DNA of 23,587 nt from Actinomycetota bacterium (GCA_003154635.1 PMDX01000319.1:21595-45181); one strand, 5' to 3'. Counted from the first letter of the stretch, positions 8,101-17,182 are shown. Notes: generated by a model not told the origin, from the letters alone. Translations and numbers: made by a program.

Positions 8101-11100
8101 TCACCAGGTGCGGCTCAGTGGCCGTGACGTCCGTGGCGGACGCCGAGGAAGTGTTGTGATTGCCTCCCGTAGCCGCGTCGTCCCAGCTCAGGTTGGCGGA
8201 GTTCGCGAAGGTTGCCTGGGGAGGCAGGCCGCTCACCGGGGTGCTGTCATGGAACGCCGTCTTGATGAGCACGTCGATGTGGAGCTGCACCTGCCGGGTC
8301 GCACCCGAGGTGTTGGTGTAGTCGCCGATGTTCCAGCCCACGGCGGTCGTGCCGGTCACGGGGTTGTAGGTAGCCGTCACCGTACCGATGACCTGTGGGC
8401 TACCGTCCACATAAGTTGACGTTCCGTCGACCGCGAGCCCATCCACCATGGTGTCCGTCGCAGACGCGTTATAGATGGTCGTGTTCGCCGGCACCGCCAC
8501 GGAGACTGTGTAGGTGAACGGCTGGCCGATGTTGGAGTTATTGCCGGCCGCGTTTTGCGTCTTGGACATCGAAGCCGACTGCACCGTTATCGACGACGTC
8601 TTGGTGTTGTCGTCCGCGGGGCTTGCGGTCCTGTCGGTCTGCCTCCCGTTGGAACCGGACCACGAGTTGTAAGCGATCGACGCAAGGTTGGTCAGCGTGG
8701 CTCCGGCTCCGGCGTCCTGTGACGCGCTTGCAGTGTAGCTGACCACCAGTTGGTTTCCGCTGCCCGGCTGGATGTTACTGGCCCCGGCGGACCCCGTAGT
8801 AAGGTCGATAGTCAGGGCGCCGGTACCCGCGTCCCAGCCCGTCGAGTAGTTCAAGCCGGCCGTAAGGAAGCTGCCGCCCAGCATTACGCTCGTGACGGTC
8901 GGGGTATTACCTCTCATTCCGGCAGGCAGGGTGTCCACCAGGACGTTCTTGTACGCGGCGGAAGTGCCCGTGTTCTGGATGGTGAGCGTGTAATGCACAG
9001 CCTGGTTCCCCACGACCGGGCCACTGGCGTCGTTCGACTTGGCCATGACGAGATGCGGCTCGGTGGCGGTCACGTCCGTCGCCGACCCCGAGGAGGTGTG
9101 ATGGGTACCGCCGGAGGCCGCGTCGTCCCAACCCAGGTTGGCGGAGTTGGCGAAGGTCGAGGCCGGCGGCAGGCCCTGTACAGGGTTGCCGTCGTGGAAC
9201 GTCGTCTTCATATGGACGTCGAGGTGCAGCTGGAGCTGCTGGGTCGCGCTCGTGATGTTGGTGTAGTTGCCGATGTTCCAGGCTATGGACGTTGTCCCGT
9301 CGCCCTGCGGCGTGACGGTGACCGTTCCGATGGTCTGCGGGCTGCCGTCCACGTAAGTGGAGGTGGCGTCTACCGCCAGGCCGTCAGGCACAGTGTCGCT
9401 CGCGGAGGCGTTGTAGACGCTCGTGCGCGAGGGAACCGAGACGCCGATGGTGTAGGTGAACGGCTGCCCGATGCTCGAGGCGTTCCCCGTGGCATTGCTT
9501 GCCTTGCTGGCCGTGGCCGACTGGACCACGATCGAGGAAGTCTTGGTGTTGTCGTCGGCGGGGTTCGTAGTCCTGTCCGTCTGCCTGCCGTTCGAGCCCG
9601 AGGATGAGTTGTAGCCGACCGAGGCCAGGTTGCTGAGGGCCCTTCCCGCTCCAGCGTCGTTGGACGAGCTAGCAGTGTAGTTGACCACTATTTTGTTGTT
9701 GGCTCCGACCAAGATGTTGGTGGCTCCCGCCGAGCCGGCCGTGAGGTCGACTGTGAGGGCACCGGTCGCCGGGTTCCAGTTGACGGTGTAGTTCACGTTC
9801 TCGACCAGGGTAACTCCGCCGACGGTCACGCTCGTGACTATCGGGGTATCTCCCCTCATCCCTGCCGGCAGGGTATCGACCAGGACGTTCTGATAGGAGG
9901 TGCCGGTGCCGGTGTTCGTCAGAGTCACGCTGTAGTGGACGGGCTGCCCGCCCACCACCGGGCCCGAGGCGTCGTTGGACTTGGCCAGCACCAGGTGCGG
10001 CTCCGTGGCCGTGACGGTGGTGGCGCTCGCCGAAGCGGTATGGTGCCCTCCGCCGGATGCCGCGTCGTCCCAGCCCAGGTTCGCTGTGTTGGCGAACGTC
10101 GACTGGGTAGGCAGGCCGCTGACGGGCGTACTGTCGTGGAACGTAGTCTTGATGCGGACATCGATGTGGAGCTGCACCTGGACTACACCGTCCGAGCTGT
10201 TCGTGTAGCTCGCGAAGCTCCATGCCACGTCGGTCGTGCCGTTGCCATGGGGCGTCACTACAACGGACCCTACGGCCTGCGGGACCCCGTCCACATAGGT
10301 CGAGGTGCCGTCGACCGCGAGGCCGTCCACGATCGTATCTGTCGCCGAGGCGTTGTAGATGCTGCTGTGGGCGGGCACGGATACCGCCAGCGTGTAGGTG
10401 AACGGCTCCCCGATGTTCGACTTGTTCGCGACCGCATTCTGGGTCTTGGTGAACAGCGAGCTCGACTGGGTGGTTATCGATGACGTCTTCGTGTTGTCGT
10501 CCGCCGGGTTGACAGTTCGGTTCGTCTGCCTGCCGTTCGAGCCGGACGAGGAGTTATAGGCGATGGATGCGATGTTGGTCAGGGTCGCTCCCGCGCCGGC
10601 TTCATCGGACGCGCTCGCGGTGATCTTCACCACGAGCTTGTTGCCCGCGCCGGTCAGGATGTTGGTCGCTCCCGACGACCCGGCAGTCAGGTCCACGGTA
10701 AGGGCGCCGGTGCCGGAGTCCCAGTTGACGGTGTAGTTCACGTTCTCTGCCTGTAAGACTCCACCAAGTGTCACGCCGGTCACGGAGGGTGTGTTGCCTC
10801 GCATACCGACGGGTAGAGTGTCGACCAGCACGTTCTTGAACGAAGTCCCGGTGCCGGTATTCGTTACGTTCACGGTGTAGTGGACGGGCTGTCCTCCCAC
10901 CACCGGGCCTGTCGCGTCGTTGGACTTGGTGAGCACCAGGTGCGGCTCCGTGGCCGTGACGGTGGTTGCACTCGCCGCGGCTGTATGGTGCCCGCCGCCG
11001 GATGCCGCGTCGTCATAACCCGCATTCGCGGTGTTCGCGAACGTCGACTGGGTCGGCAGGCCGCGCACGGGCGTGCTGTCGTGGAACGCCGTCTTGATAT

Positions 11101-14100
11101 GGACGTCGATGTGGAGCTGCACCTGCTGGGTGGCCCCGGTGTTGTTCGTGTAGTTACCGATGGTCCATATAACGTCCGTTATCCCGGTTCCCGAGTGATA
11201 AGTGGTAGCCACACTACCTACCGCTTGAGGGCTTCCATCAACATAGGTGGAGGTGGCGTCTACCGCCAGGCCGTCCACGGTATAGTCCGAAACCGAAGCG
11301 TTGTAGATGGTCGAGTGAGCCGGGACGCCGACCGTCAGCGTGTATGTGAACGGCTCGCCGATATTCGACTTATTCGCGACCGCGTTCTGCGTCTTGGTGA
11401 AGGTAGCCTGCTGGATGGTCACCGTGGACGACTTGGTGTTGTCGTCCGCCGGGTTGCTGGTGCGCGCCGTCGCCCTGCCGTTCGAGCCCGACCAGGAGTT
11501 GTAGCCGATGGAGGCCGTGTTGGTCAGGGTCGCGCCCGCTCCCGCGTCAGCGGACGGGGTGGCGTTGACATAGACGATCAGCCTGTTGCCTACCCCCGTC
11601 TGGATATTTGTCTTGGACACGCTGTGGTCGAGGTCCACGGTAAGGTCGCCGGTGCCCGAGTTCCAGGTCAGCCAGTAGTCGGTGTTCTCGGTCAGCGAAA
11701 CGCCCGCCAGCGTAACGTTGGTCACGGTGGGAGGAATGCCCCTCATGCCGGCCGGCAGAGTGTCGACCAGCACGTTCTTGTATGAGGTCGAAGTGCCCGT
11801 GTTCTGCATGGTCAGGGTGTAGTGAACGGTCTGGCCTCCCGGGATCGGGGATGGCGCGTCGTTCGCCTTCGTCATGACGAGGTGCGGCTCGGTTGTGGTA
11901 ACGCTTGTGGCTGTCGCGGAGCCGACGTGGTGCGTACCCGAGGAGCTCGCGTCGTCCCACCCCAGGCCGGCGGTGTTGGCGAACGTCGACTGGGGCGGAA
12001 GGCCGAGTACCTGTCCGCCACCGTTGAACGCTGTCTTGATATGCACGTCGATGTGGAGGCCCAGGGCCTGGGCCGATGCTGTGTTATTTGTATGGTCGCC
12101 GATGTTCCAGGAGACAATGGTCGTGCCGTTGCCCTGCGGGGTGGCCGTGACCGTTCCGATAGTCTGCGGGACGCCATCCAGGTAGGTCGAGGTGCCGTCG
12201 ACGGCAAGCCCGTCCGGGACCGTGTCGCTTACGGTCGAGTTGTATATTGAAGTATGGGATGGCACGTTGACGTTGACCGTGTAAGTGTACGGCTGTCCTA
12301 TCGCGCTCTGGTTGCCGGTCGCGTTCTGGGTCTTGGTTATGGTAGCCGGTGGGATGTCCGCCGTGGACGCTTTGGTGTTGTGCTGGGTGATGTCCGTGTT
12401 CGTCGGCACATGCCGTCCGCTGCCGTCAGACTGCGAGTTGAACTCGACCGAGGCTACGTTCCTCAGGGTTGAGCCGGCGCCCACCTGGCTGTTCACGGTG
12501 CCGGTATAAGTCACGACCAGCGTCTGGCCCGAGGGAATGTTGGTGGCTCCCCCTGAGCCGGCGGTGAAGTCCACGGTGAGCTGCCCCGTAGTCCCGTTCC
12601 AGGAAGTGGTGAAGTTGACCCCTGGGGTAAGCGGCACGCCGTTCAGGGTCGCCGCGACCGTACCGGCGGGGCTCGCGTCCCTCATATACGAAGGCAGCGT
12701 ATCGACCAGGATGTTGGCGTATGAGGCAGAGAGCCCCGTGTTGGCCATGTTGATCGTGTAACCGATGGCGCCGCCAGGCAACACCGTCCCGCCCGAGTTG
12801 TTGCTCTTGGTGAGGTTCAGGTTGGGCTGGTACACATGCTGGGTCGCCGACGGAGTGTTGACGCTGTGGTGAGTGCCGCTCGAGGGGGCGTCGTCCCAGT
12901 TGAGCGTTCCTATGTCACTGGCCGTGTTGTCCGCGTTGGGGTTGCCTCCGTTGGTCCACCACCAGACCCAGTTGCTCTGATCTGTCGGGCTTCCCCCCTG
13001 GCTGACCGGCGTAATGAGGCCTGTCACCTTGCAGGAGAACTGGAGCCTGAACACGTAGTCGCTGCCGCCACCGTTCCTGGTGTCGCCGAGAGACCAGGTG
13101 AACGTCGCTCCCGGGTTGGGCGTGGTGTAGTTTGTCGTCGGGTCCGAGGAGCCGCTGAAGCTGGCGGGCACCGTGGGGCTTCCCGAGATGTCCGTCAATG
13201 TCGAACTCCCCGCCACGTACTCCAGGCCGTCCTGATTTATCACGTCGACGATGTTCGGGTTGTAAAGGTCTGTCCCGCTCGGGACTGTCATGTCCATCTG
13301 GTATACGACGGTGTCGCCTATCCTGGCCGGGTTCGGCCCGACAATGTTCTTGATGCTGGCGGATGTCGGGGTATCGACATAAGAGGAGCTCTTATTTTTG
13401 TTGCTCGAGTCGTCGTTCTTCGTGACGCTCCTGCCGTCCGGGGGAGTGCCGTCCTCCGAGCTGTACGTGACGTAGACGTTGTTTGTCAGCCTCGCACCCG
13501 ATCCCACGTTTCCGTCCAGCTTCGCGTCGTAGACGATGACGAGCACCTTGCCGGCGGCTATGTTGGAATGCGCGGTGCCGCCGTCGAAGTCGTAGGTCAG
13601 CACGCCGGCCGCGTAGGTGCGCGAATAACCCGTCCCCTCGCTGAGAGGAACTCCGTCCAGCGTCACGCTCACCGTTGTCGGCGTGTTGGCCCTCATCCCG
13701 ACCGGCAGGGTCTCCACGAACGTGTTTCCATACGACGTGCTCTTGCCCAGGTTCGTTATGGTGTTGGTGTATCGGACGGTGTCACCCGCCTTGACGAACA
13801 CCTCGGGCGGGCCCTGCTTATCGTTGGTCTTCACTACCTGCAGGTACGGCTGCTGGATGGTGGTGGTAACGCTACCCGAGCTCGTCGCGTGCGTGGTGCT
13901 GCCGTCGCCCCACCTGAAGTCCCCGCTGTCGGAGGCCGTGTTGTTCAGCGCCGGATTCCCGCTGGTGTTGGGCCAGAACCTCCAGTTTGCGGGACTGATC
14001 GCGCTGCCCCCCTGGCTGACCGGTGTAATCAGGCCGGTGGCCGTGCATTTGAAATCAACATGGAACACGTAAGGGCTGTCCGACGTGCTGTTGTCGATAA

Positions 14101-16936
14101 GGGTCGCCATGTTCCAGGTCAGGGTGGCGCCCGGGTTAGGGCTCGTCCAGTTGATCGTCGGGTTCATCGTTGTCGAGCCGTCCGAGAACTTCGCGGCGGT
14201 CGCGGGCGTGCCGGAATCGTCCGCCAGGGTGGTGCTCCCCGTGACGTATTCCAGGCCGTCCTGTGCGATGAGGTCGCGGAGCCGGTTGTCGCCGGCCGCC
14301 CCCGTGGCGAGGTTTCGCGCCGGTACCGTGACGGTCAGGCGGTAGGTCACCTGGCTGCCTGTCCCTGTTCCGATGGGCACCGTGCTCGAGCCGACGATGC
14401 TCTTCGCCATGGTTATGTTCGGGAGCGTAATAGAAGCGTTGGCGGTGACCGGCCCGTAGTCCCTGTTCGGGACAACGCCCGCGTTCTGCGCGCTGTAAAG
14501 GGTGCTTGAGTTGTTCTGAAGCGAGCGGCCCGCGCCTACCCCGGAACTGTCCACCCTCGCGGTGTACTCGATGGTGACGACATTGTCCGTCGAGGGCGGT
14601 GCCGGTATCTCGGTGTGAATGGTCCCCACGACCGGCGGGGATTCCGTGCCGTTGTCGAAGTCGATCAGGAAATGGCCGGTCCCCGAATCGTAAGAGAGCG
14701 TGTAGTCGGTGCCCGCGGTCAGGGTCGTGCTTCCCTTCTTCACGGTCACGGTCCCGCCGGTGGGGTCGTAGTTGCGCATGCCGGTTGGAAGCGTGTCCGT
14801 GACCAGAACGTTGCGCGCAGCCGCCGTCCCTGAGTTGGTAAGCGTTATCTTGTAGCCCCAGTCCTGGCCGGCGCCCGGGTGCGTGGGGGTCGTCGTGACC
14901 GCCTTCGCGGCCGTCAGGTTCGGCTCCGCGTACGTGATTGAAGCGATGTCCCTGTCAGATGACTGCTGCTGGCCCGAATCCTCCCAGCTGAGCTTGCCGT
15001 AGTCGTAGACCACGGCGTTGTCCTTGACGTCCGAGCCGTTCTGCACCACTACCTTGAACACGACCTGCCACCAGCCGCCCGGGGCAACATCGCCCAGCGA
15101 CCAGGCGACACCGTTGAGCGAGCCTGAAGATATCTGCTGGGGCTGGTTTGAGTACCTGGCGCTGTACTTACCGACGGGGTGATCGGGAGGGTCATATAAG
15201 AAATAATTAGTCCCCGGGCTTGAGTACGTCATCGCCGCGGAGCCGGCTACGAACTGCGTGCCCTGGGGTATCCAGTCCACTATGTCCATGTTACCGAACT
15301 GGGTGTTCGAAACTACGGGGCTGGAGCCGTCGGTTGTGTTGACCCTGACCCGGAACCATACAGTGTCTCCCACCGTAGCTTTGATAGCGTGGCTGAACGT
15401 GCCGGGCGTTCCCCCGTTGTCAAGGGCCGCCTCTTTGGTTATCGGTGGCTTCGGGCCGACGGCCACCACCGTGGAAGAGCTCAGGTCCGTGACGTGTCCG
15501 GTGCGGGACTGGCGCGTGTCCGACCAGTCACAGTCCATGGTGACGTGGTTGGTCATCCTGTCGCCGGCCACGATCCAATGGCCCGTAAGAGGAGCGGCCG
15601 ACCAGGTGTTATCCACGGTTGCGTCAAACGTGATGCTCGCCTGCTGGCCCGCTGAGAGCGATGGCAGCGAGCTCCAGGTGAGGGTAGTCTGCCCCGCGCC
15701 CGGTGTGTCGTCCTGCCTGGTGTTGAAGGCCGGGCTCGCCGTGCCGTTCGTATAGGTCAGGCCGTCCGGGATGACGTCGACGATGCTGAAGTTGCTGAGG
15801 TTGTAATACTCCGAAGCGTAGTAGGTGAGGGTGAAGTGAACGGTCTCGCCGTTGCGCGCGCTCCCCGGGCTGACGCTCTTGTGTATGGTGGCGTAAGCCG
15901 CGAGCACCGTTGCGTTCTTGCTGTCGCTGTAAGGCGTGCCCTGGTACGTGCAGGTCATGGTGGCGGAGTTGGTCAGGGAAGTCTGGTTGGCCATCGGAGT
16001 GCCGAGCGGCGGGGTGCCGCTATAATTGTCGTACGCCCTGTTGGTGCCTCCGTTGGCCGTCCCGAAGTAATCGTACCTGACGCCGGCGTTGTACTGTGCC
16101 GTGAAAGTCGCGCTTGCCGCCATTGTCCCCACGTTCCACGTGAGCGTCCACTGCCCCGAGACGTTGTTCCGGCTGGACGTGGTCGGCGCGGGCCCGGAAA
16201 CCATGCCCAGGTATTCGATGCCGTCAGGCATCACGTCGGTCACGACTACGTTGTCGGTAGGGTTCACGTAGTTGTTCTGGACTGTCAGCGTGTAGGAGTA
16301 GGGCCACCTGCCCCCGATGAGCTCGCCACAGCCCGTGGCCTGGTCGTCGGCCGTCGACTGGTTGGCGCTCTTCGTCAGCAGCGCTATCGGCAGGATCGTG
16401 CTGTCTGTGCTGTCGCTCCCCTGTATCCAGGTGCCGCCGCCGTCCGCCTGCGTGTTGACCTGCGCTACCGCCGCATCGTGCATCATGTTCCCGACGATCC
16501 ATGTGGTGTCAGTGGGGCTGACCACAATGGTTATCGTGGTGCTCTCGGTGGGCATCAGATCCCTGATGTCGTCGAGGCGGACGGTGAGAGCGTTTGTCGA
16601 GGGGTCGGTGGTCACGGAGGTGGGGGTCAGGGCACCATCGGGGCTGCTCGCGGAGACGTATGTCACCGTCTTGTTCTTGCCGTCTATCCTCAGCGGATTC
16701 GAGGTGAACGTGTCGGTGACTGAGAGGTTGAAGCCCCTCGTGGTACCGGTATTGGTCACAGTGATCCGCGTGCTCGCCTGCCCGCCCAGCAGCACGCTGC
16801 CGCTCGACTTGGAGACAGAAAGAGTCGGCGCCGCGCTCGCGCTCCCCGCCCAGACGAGCGAGACCGCTATCGCGATAAGGAGCGTAAGGGTGAAACAAGC
16901 GGTTACAGCCCGCCAATGGCTTGAACGTAGAAACAC
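3806..16936 (-). CDS. giant secreted DUF11-repeat surface protein with C-terminal EGST modules
   Basis: The product is 4376 aa. The GTG start at 16936 has GGAGG 5 nt upstream. Residues 1-35 form a Sec signal peptide with likely cleavage after SASA. From 37 to about 3915 it consists of roughly 25 DUF11-like Ig-fold domains, recognisable by a Lys in the first strand, YTxTVxNxG in the second, xVxDTLPxG, and a closing TNxASV-like strand. Residues about 1533-3105 are five near-identical tandem units of 314-315 residues, each with an A-type domain (TKTQNA...DGLAVD...FANTA) and a B-type domain (EPHLV...LVDTLPAGMRG...LTNLASIAYNS). The last three stalk domains (about 3519-3915) use DTYN and a closing Asp instead of Asn. 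Residues 3920-4376 hold four EGST...ERSMYW modules. There is no LPxTG signal, membrane tail or S-layer homology domain, so how it is held at the surface is unknown. A stalk, sheath or adhesin role is inferred from architecture; no ligand can be named. Confidence 0.93.
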   Translation of the reverse strand: MFLRSSHWRAVTACFTLTLLIAIAVSLVWAGSASAAPTLSVSKSSGSVLLGGQASTRITVTNTGTTRGFNLSVTDTFTSNPLRIDGKNKTVTYVSASSPDGALTPTSVTTDPSTNALTVRLDDIRDLMPTESTTITIVVSPTDTTWIVGNMMHDAAVAQVNTQADGGGTWIQGSDSTDSTILPIALLTKSANQSTADDQATGCGELIGGRWPYSYTLTVQNNYVNPTDNVVVTDVMPDGIEYLGMVSGPAPTTSSRNNVSGQWTLTWNVGTMAASATFTAQYNAGVRYDYFGTANGGTNRAYDNYSGTPPLGTPMANQTSLTNSATMTCTYQGTPYSDSKNATVLAAYATIHKSVSPGSARNGETVHFTLTYYASEYYNLSNFSIVDVIPDGLTYTNGTASPAFNTRQDDTPGAGQTTLTWSSLPSLSAGQQASITFDATVDNTWSAAPLTGHWIVAGDRMTNHVTMDCDWSDTRQSRTGHVTDLSSSTVVAVGPKPPITKEAALDNGGTPGTFSHAIKATVGDTVWFRVRVNTTDGSSPVVSNTQFGNMDIVDWIPQGTQFVAGSAAMTYSSPGTNYFLYDPPDHPVGKYSARYSNQPQQISSGSLNGVAWSLGDVAPGGWWQVVFKVVVQNGSDVKDNAVVYDYGKLSWEDSGQQQSSDRDIASITYAEPNLTAAKAVTTTPTHPGAGQDWGYKITLTNSGTAAARNVLVTDTLPTGMRNYDPTGGTVTVKKGSTTLTAGTDYTLSYDSGTGHFLIDFDNGTESPPVVGTIHTEIPAPPSTDNVVTIEYTARVDSSGVGAGRSLQNNSSTLYSAQNAGVVPNRDYGPVTANASITLPNITMAKSIVGSSTVPIGTGTGSQVTYRLTVTVPARNLATGAAGDNRLRDLIAQDGLEYVTGSTTLADDSGTPATAAKFSDGSTTMNPTINWTSPNPGATLTWNMATLIDNSTSDSPYVFHVDFKCTATGLITPVSQGGSAISPANWRFWPNTSGNPALNNTASDSGDFRWGDGSTTHATSSGSVTTTIQQPYLQVVKTNDKQGPPEVFVKAGDTVRYTNTITNLGKSTSYGNTFVETLPVGMRANTPTTVSVTLDGVPLSEGTGYSRTYAAGVLTYDFDGGTAHSNIAAGKVLVIVYDAKLDGNVGSGARLTNNVYVTYSSEDGTPPDGRSVTKNDDSSNKNKSSSYVDTPTSASIKNIVGPNPARIGDTVVYQMDMTVPSGTDLYNPNIVDVINQDGLEYVAGSSTLTDISGSPTVPASFSGSSDPTTNYTTPNPGATFTWSLGDTRNGGGSDYVFRLQFSCKVTGLITPVSQGGSPTDQSNWVWWWTNGGNPNADNTASDIGTLNWDDAPSSGTHHSVNTPSATQHVYQPNLNLTKSNNSGGTVLPGGAIGYTINMANTGLSASYANILVDTLPSYMRDASPAGTVAATLNGVPLTPGVNFTTSWNGTTGQLTVDFTAGSGGATNIPSGQTLVVTYTGTVNSQVGAGSTLRNVASVEFNSQSDGSGRHVPTNTDITQHNTKASTADIPPATITKTQNATGNQSAIGQPYTYTVNVNVPSHTSIYNSTVSDTVPDGLAVDGTSTYLDGVPQTIGTVTATPQGNGTTIVSWNIGDHTNNTASAQALGLHIDVHIKTAFNGGGQVLGLPPQSTFANTAGLGWDDASSSGTHHVGSATATSVTTTEPHLVMTKANDAPSPIPGGQTVHYTLTMQNTGTSTSYKNVLVDTLPAGMRGIPPTVTNVTLAGVSLTENTDYWLTWNSGTGDLTVDLDHSVSKTNIQTGVGNRLIVYVNATPSADAGAGATLTNTASIGYNSWSGSNGRATARTSNPADDNTKSSTVTIQQATFTKTQNAVANKSNIGEPFTYTLTVGVPAHSTIYNASVSDYTVDGLAVDATSTYVDGSPQAVGSVATTYHSGTGITDVIWTIGNYTNNTGATQQVQLHIDVHIKTAFHDSTPVRGLPTQSTFANTANAGYDDAASGGGHHTAAASATTVTATEPHLVLTKSNDATGPVVGGQPVHYTVNVTNTGTGTSFKNVLVDTLPVGMRGNTPSVTGVTLGGVLQAENVNYTVNWDSGTGALTVDLTAGSSGATNILTGAGNKLVVKITASASDEAGAGATLTNIASIAYNSSSGSNGRQTNRTVNPADDNTKTSSITTQSSSLFTKTQNAVANKSNIGEPFTYTLAVSVPAHSSIYNASATDTIVDGLAVDGTSTYVDGVPQAVGSVVVTPHGNGTTDVAWSFASYTNSSDGVVQVQLHIDVRIKTTFHDSTPVSGLPTQSTFANTANLGWDDAASGGGHHTASASATTVTATEPHLVLAKSNDASGPVVGGQPVHYSVTLTNTGTGTSYQNVLVDTLPAGMRGDTPIVTSVTVGGVTLVENVNYTVNWNPATGALTVDLTAGSAGATNILVGANNKIVVNYTASSSNDAGAGRALSNLASVGYNSSSGSNGRQTDRTTNPADDNTKTSSIVVQSATASKASNATGNASSIGQPFTYTIGVSVPSRTSVYNASASDTVPDGLAVDATSTYVDGSPQTIGTVTVTPQGDGTTSIAWNIGNYTNITSATQQLQLHLDVHMKTTFHDGNPVQGLPPASTFANSANLGWDDAASGGTHHTSSGSATDVTATEPHLVMAKSNDASGPVVGNQAVHYTLTIQNTGTSAAYKNVLVDTLPAGMRGNTPTVTSVMLGGSFLTAGLNYSTGWDAGTGALTIDLTTGSAGASNIQPGSGNQLVVSYTASASQDAGAGATLTNLASIAYNSWSGSNGRQTDRTASPADDNTKTSSITVQSASMSKTQNAAGNNSNIGQPFTYTVSVAVPANTTIYNASATDTMVDGLAVDGTSTYVDGSPQVIGTVTATYNPVTGTTAVGWNIGDYTNTSGATRQVQLHIDVLIKTAFHDSTPVSGLPPQATFANSANLSWDDAATGGNHNTSSASATDVTATEPHLVTALANDAAGPVAGNQAVHYTMTVQNTGTGTSYQNVAVATLPAGMRGNTPSVTSVTLAGATLIAGQDYTVNWDPGTGALTIDLTAGSAGASNIQPGGGNQLVVSYTASASQDAGSGATLTSLASIAYNSWSGSNGRQTNRTANPADDNTKTSAITVQLATAAKTQNAPGGDAGIGYAFDYTVTATVPTRTTIYGAQATDTIPDGLSVTGVTTLVGSASVVANPDGTTSVTWSIGDYTNSTDSPANITLAIHVRVDKTYNGGSNVKSGDTFGNSASVTWNDAASGGGSHSAMGTAGDVTVREPVVTISKVVSDATPAAGDTVTYTVTVRNTGDWPAYNIVVQDAVNASLTYVPGSITGPGANASGNNLSWDFQAGIPGPLDGGQQEVLTYQATVNGGVAQGTTIANSAAIAAYYSLLQPNSNARQYDSVSGSRDITLRAPALAMSKTVVSGGNPDWGENVTYRLTVTNNGDATASHVGVRDTIPSPHFSYVTGSTSASWPGGSSLADPTGTSPDFTWNLNASLAAGQQLTLEFQMKVDQWAAYGTKTNTGTGFGKDGGGSNLPEASGSADITVKQHPAVDVTKTINGGGTYVPVSGQLTYTIQVTNQGNTRIPVVPVVDTYNHAYLQYVSSNQTPVPDPPVPPNVAWADISGGSGLNPQQSASVTVTYQALQAGSTPSTDDQAAVTTEDDQHNPVSGSDTNNQLVITSPGITITKTLNHQGGIIPAGGAASYTIHVGNNGDTAVNAPVHLTDTYNAAYLQYASATPPPSSAAAGTLTWNDVSAGAGIAVGASIDVTVNFTTLKAGSPPNTNDSASANATDAHGVPVSGQVTNSGLTVTNPKITVDKQIKAGQKSPIDVYQDVVFVITVTNSGNTAVTGHVPMTDTYNPVYMQFIGASVSPTSTNSGHVSWTDISGGSGLAVGAHKTVEVTFKVLKTGGSPNTTDTARVSGAVDENGDQVPTASGSASITTGKVLGAKHWFIAEGSTGGGFDTWILLQNPGTVKANAQITFATAAGPRTPIPITLEPQTRSTIRIQDYVPNDFHVSTFVDSDQPVVAERSMYWDKRFWGATSVPGNPQPYEMKAGNSNLGVALDQAGSAGGIGKTIWFPEGSTAPGFDTWVLVANPGTATAHVTVHLQTPKGEKYAGVVTVSGRSRQTIHVNALLPNEAEVSTELDSDVTIVGERSMYWDPNAQALQPYQMKGGHSSGGSAVLSKEWFCAEGSTGGGFMTRIPVENPNNSWAKVKATFMTSKGIAAEKQVNMPPKSRYTFKVDDYVPNTFGVSTKVTADKGVVVERSMYWDKRTASDIPHMLEGTSTTAVTRSGIKWTVPEGSTGGGFDTWILISNPNTTSTTANVTFMTASGPRPPVKVTLQPNSRYTIRISDYVPGDFHVSTLVEAKGTVVVERSMYWDKRVRAGIQPYEMMGGHSTTGLDP
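7625..12360 (-). repeat. tandem array of 942-945 bp units inside the giant gene
   Basis: A conserved decamer coding the EPHL start of the B-type domain (AGGTGCGGCT on the plus strand, one mismatch in one copy) falls at 8106, 9051, 9993, 10938 and 11880, giving steps of 945, 942, 945 and 942 bases. More diverged units continue on both sides: the equivalent sites are near 12819, 13842 and 14916 on one side and near 7196 on the other, with irregular spacing. Long stretches are almost identical between neighbouring units, for example around 9975-10060 and 10920-11005. This points to recent duplication or gene conversion and makes copy number liable to change by recombination or assembly error. 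Confidence 0.88.
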
Positions 16937-16987
16937 GGAAACCTCCAGTTACCCAAGGCTAATAAAACGCTCTGCCACCCATCAACA

Positions 16988-16993
16988 AGTATA
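16988..16993 (-). promoter_or_regulatory. candidate -10 of the giant gene
   Basis: On the minus strand this reads TATACT, five of six matches to the sigma-70-type consensus, about 50 bases before the GTG start. The hexamer 17 bases further upstream (TAGAAC) is a poor -35. It lies in the 288-base divergent region shared with the Ntn-hydrolase gene, which contains no other gene. Confidence 0.35.
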
Positions 16994-17182
16994 CCCCAGG
17001 ATCTCTTGACGTTCTATGATGCTACTGAAGACTTATTGCGCCGATACCCCCCAAATGCCTCCCCCAAGCTGACATCTGGCCGCGATCCTGGCCCTTCAGG
17101 CGCCGGCAGGCGGAATACCCGTCGATCATATCAATGCCGGACCCCCCCGGTTGATGGTCATGTCAATCCGCATCACGCCGCA

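Noticed and set aside
7625..12360. Regular repeat spacing as a possible CRISPR array
   Set aside because: The period is over 900 bases and the repeats are continuous protein-coding sequence, not short palindromic repeats with unique spacers.
12836..14509. Open frame of 557 codons on the plus strand inside the giant gene
   Set aside because: It is antisense to DUF11 repeats, rich in Arg/Gly/Val as expected for a shadow frame, and has no signal, domain or ribosome binding site.
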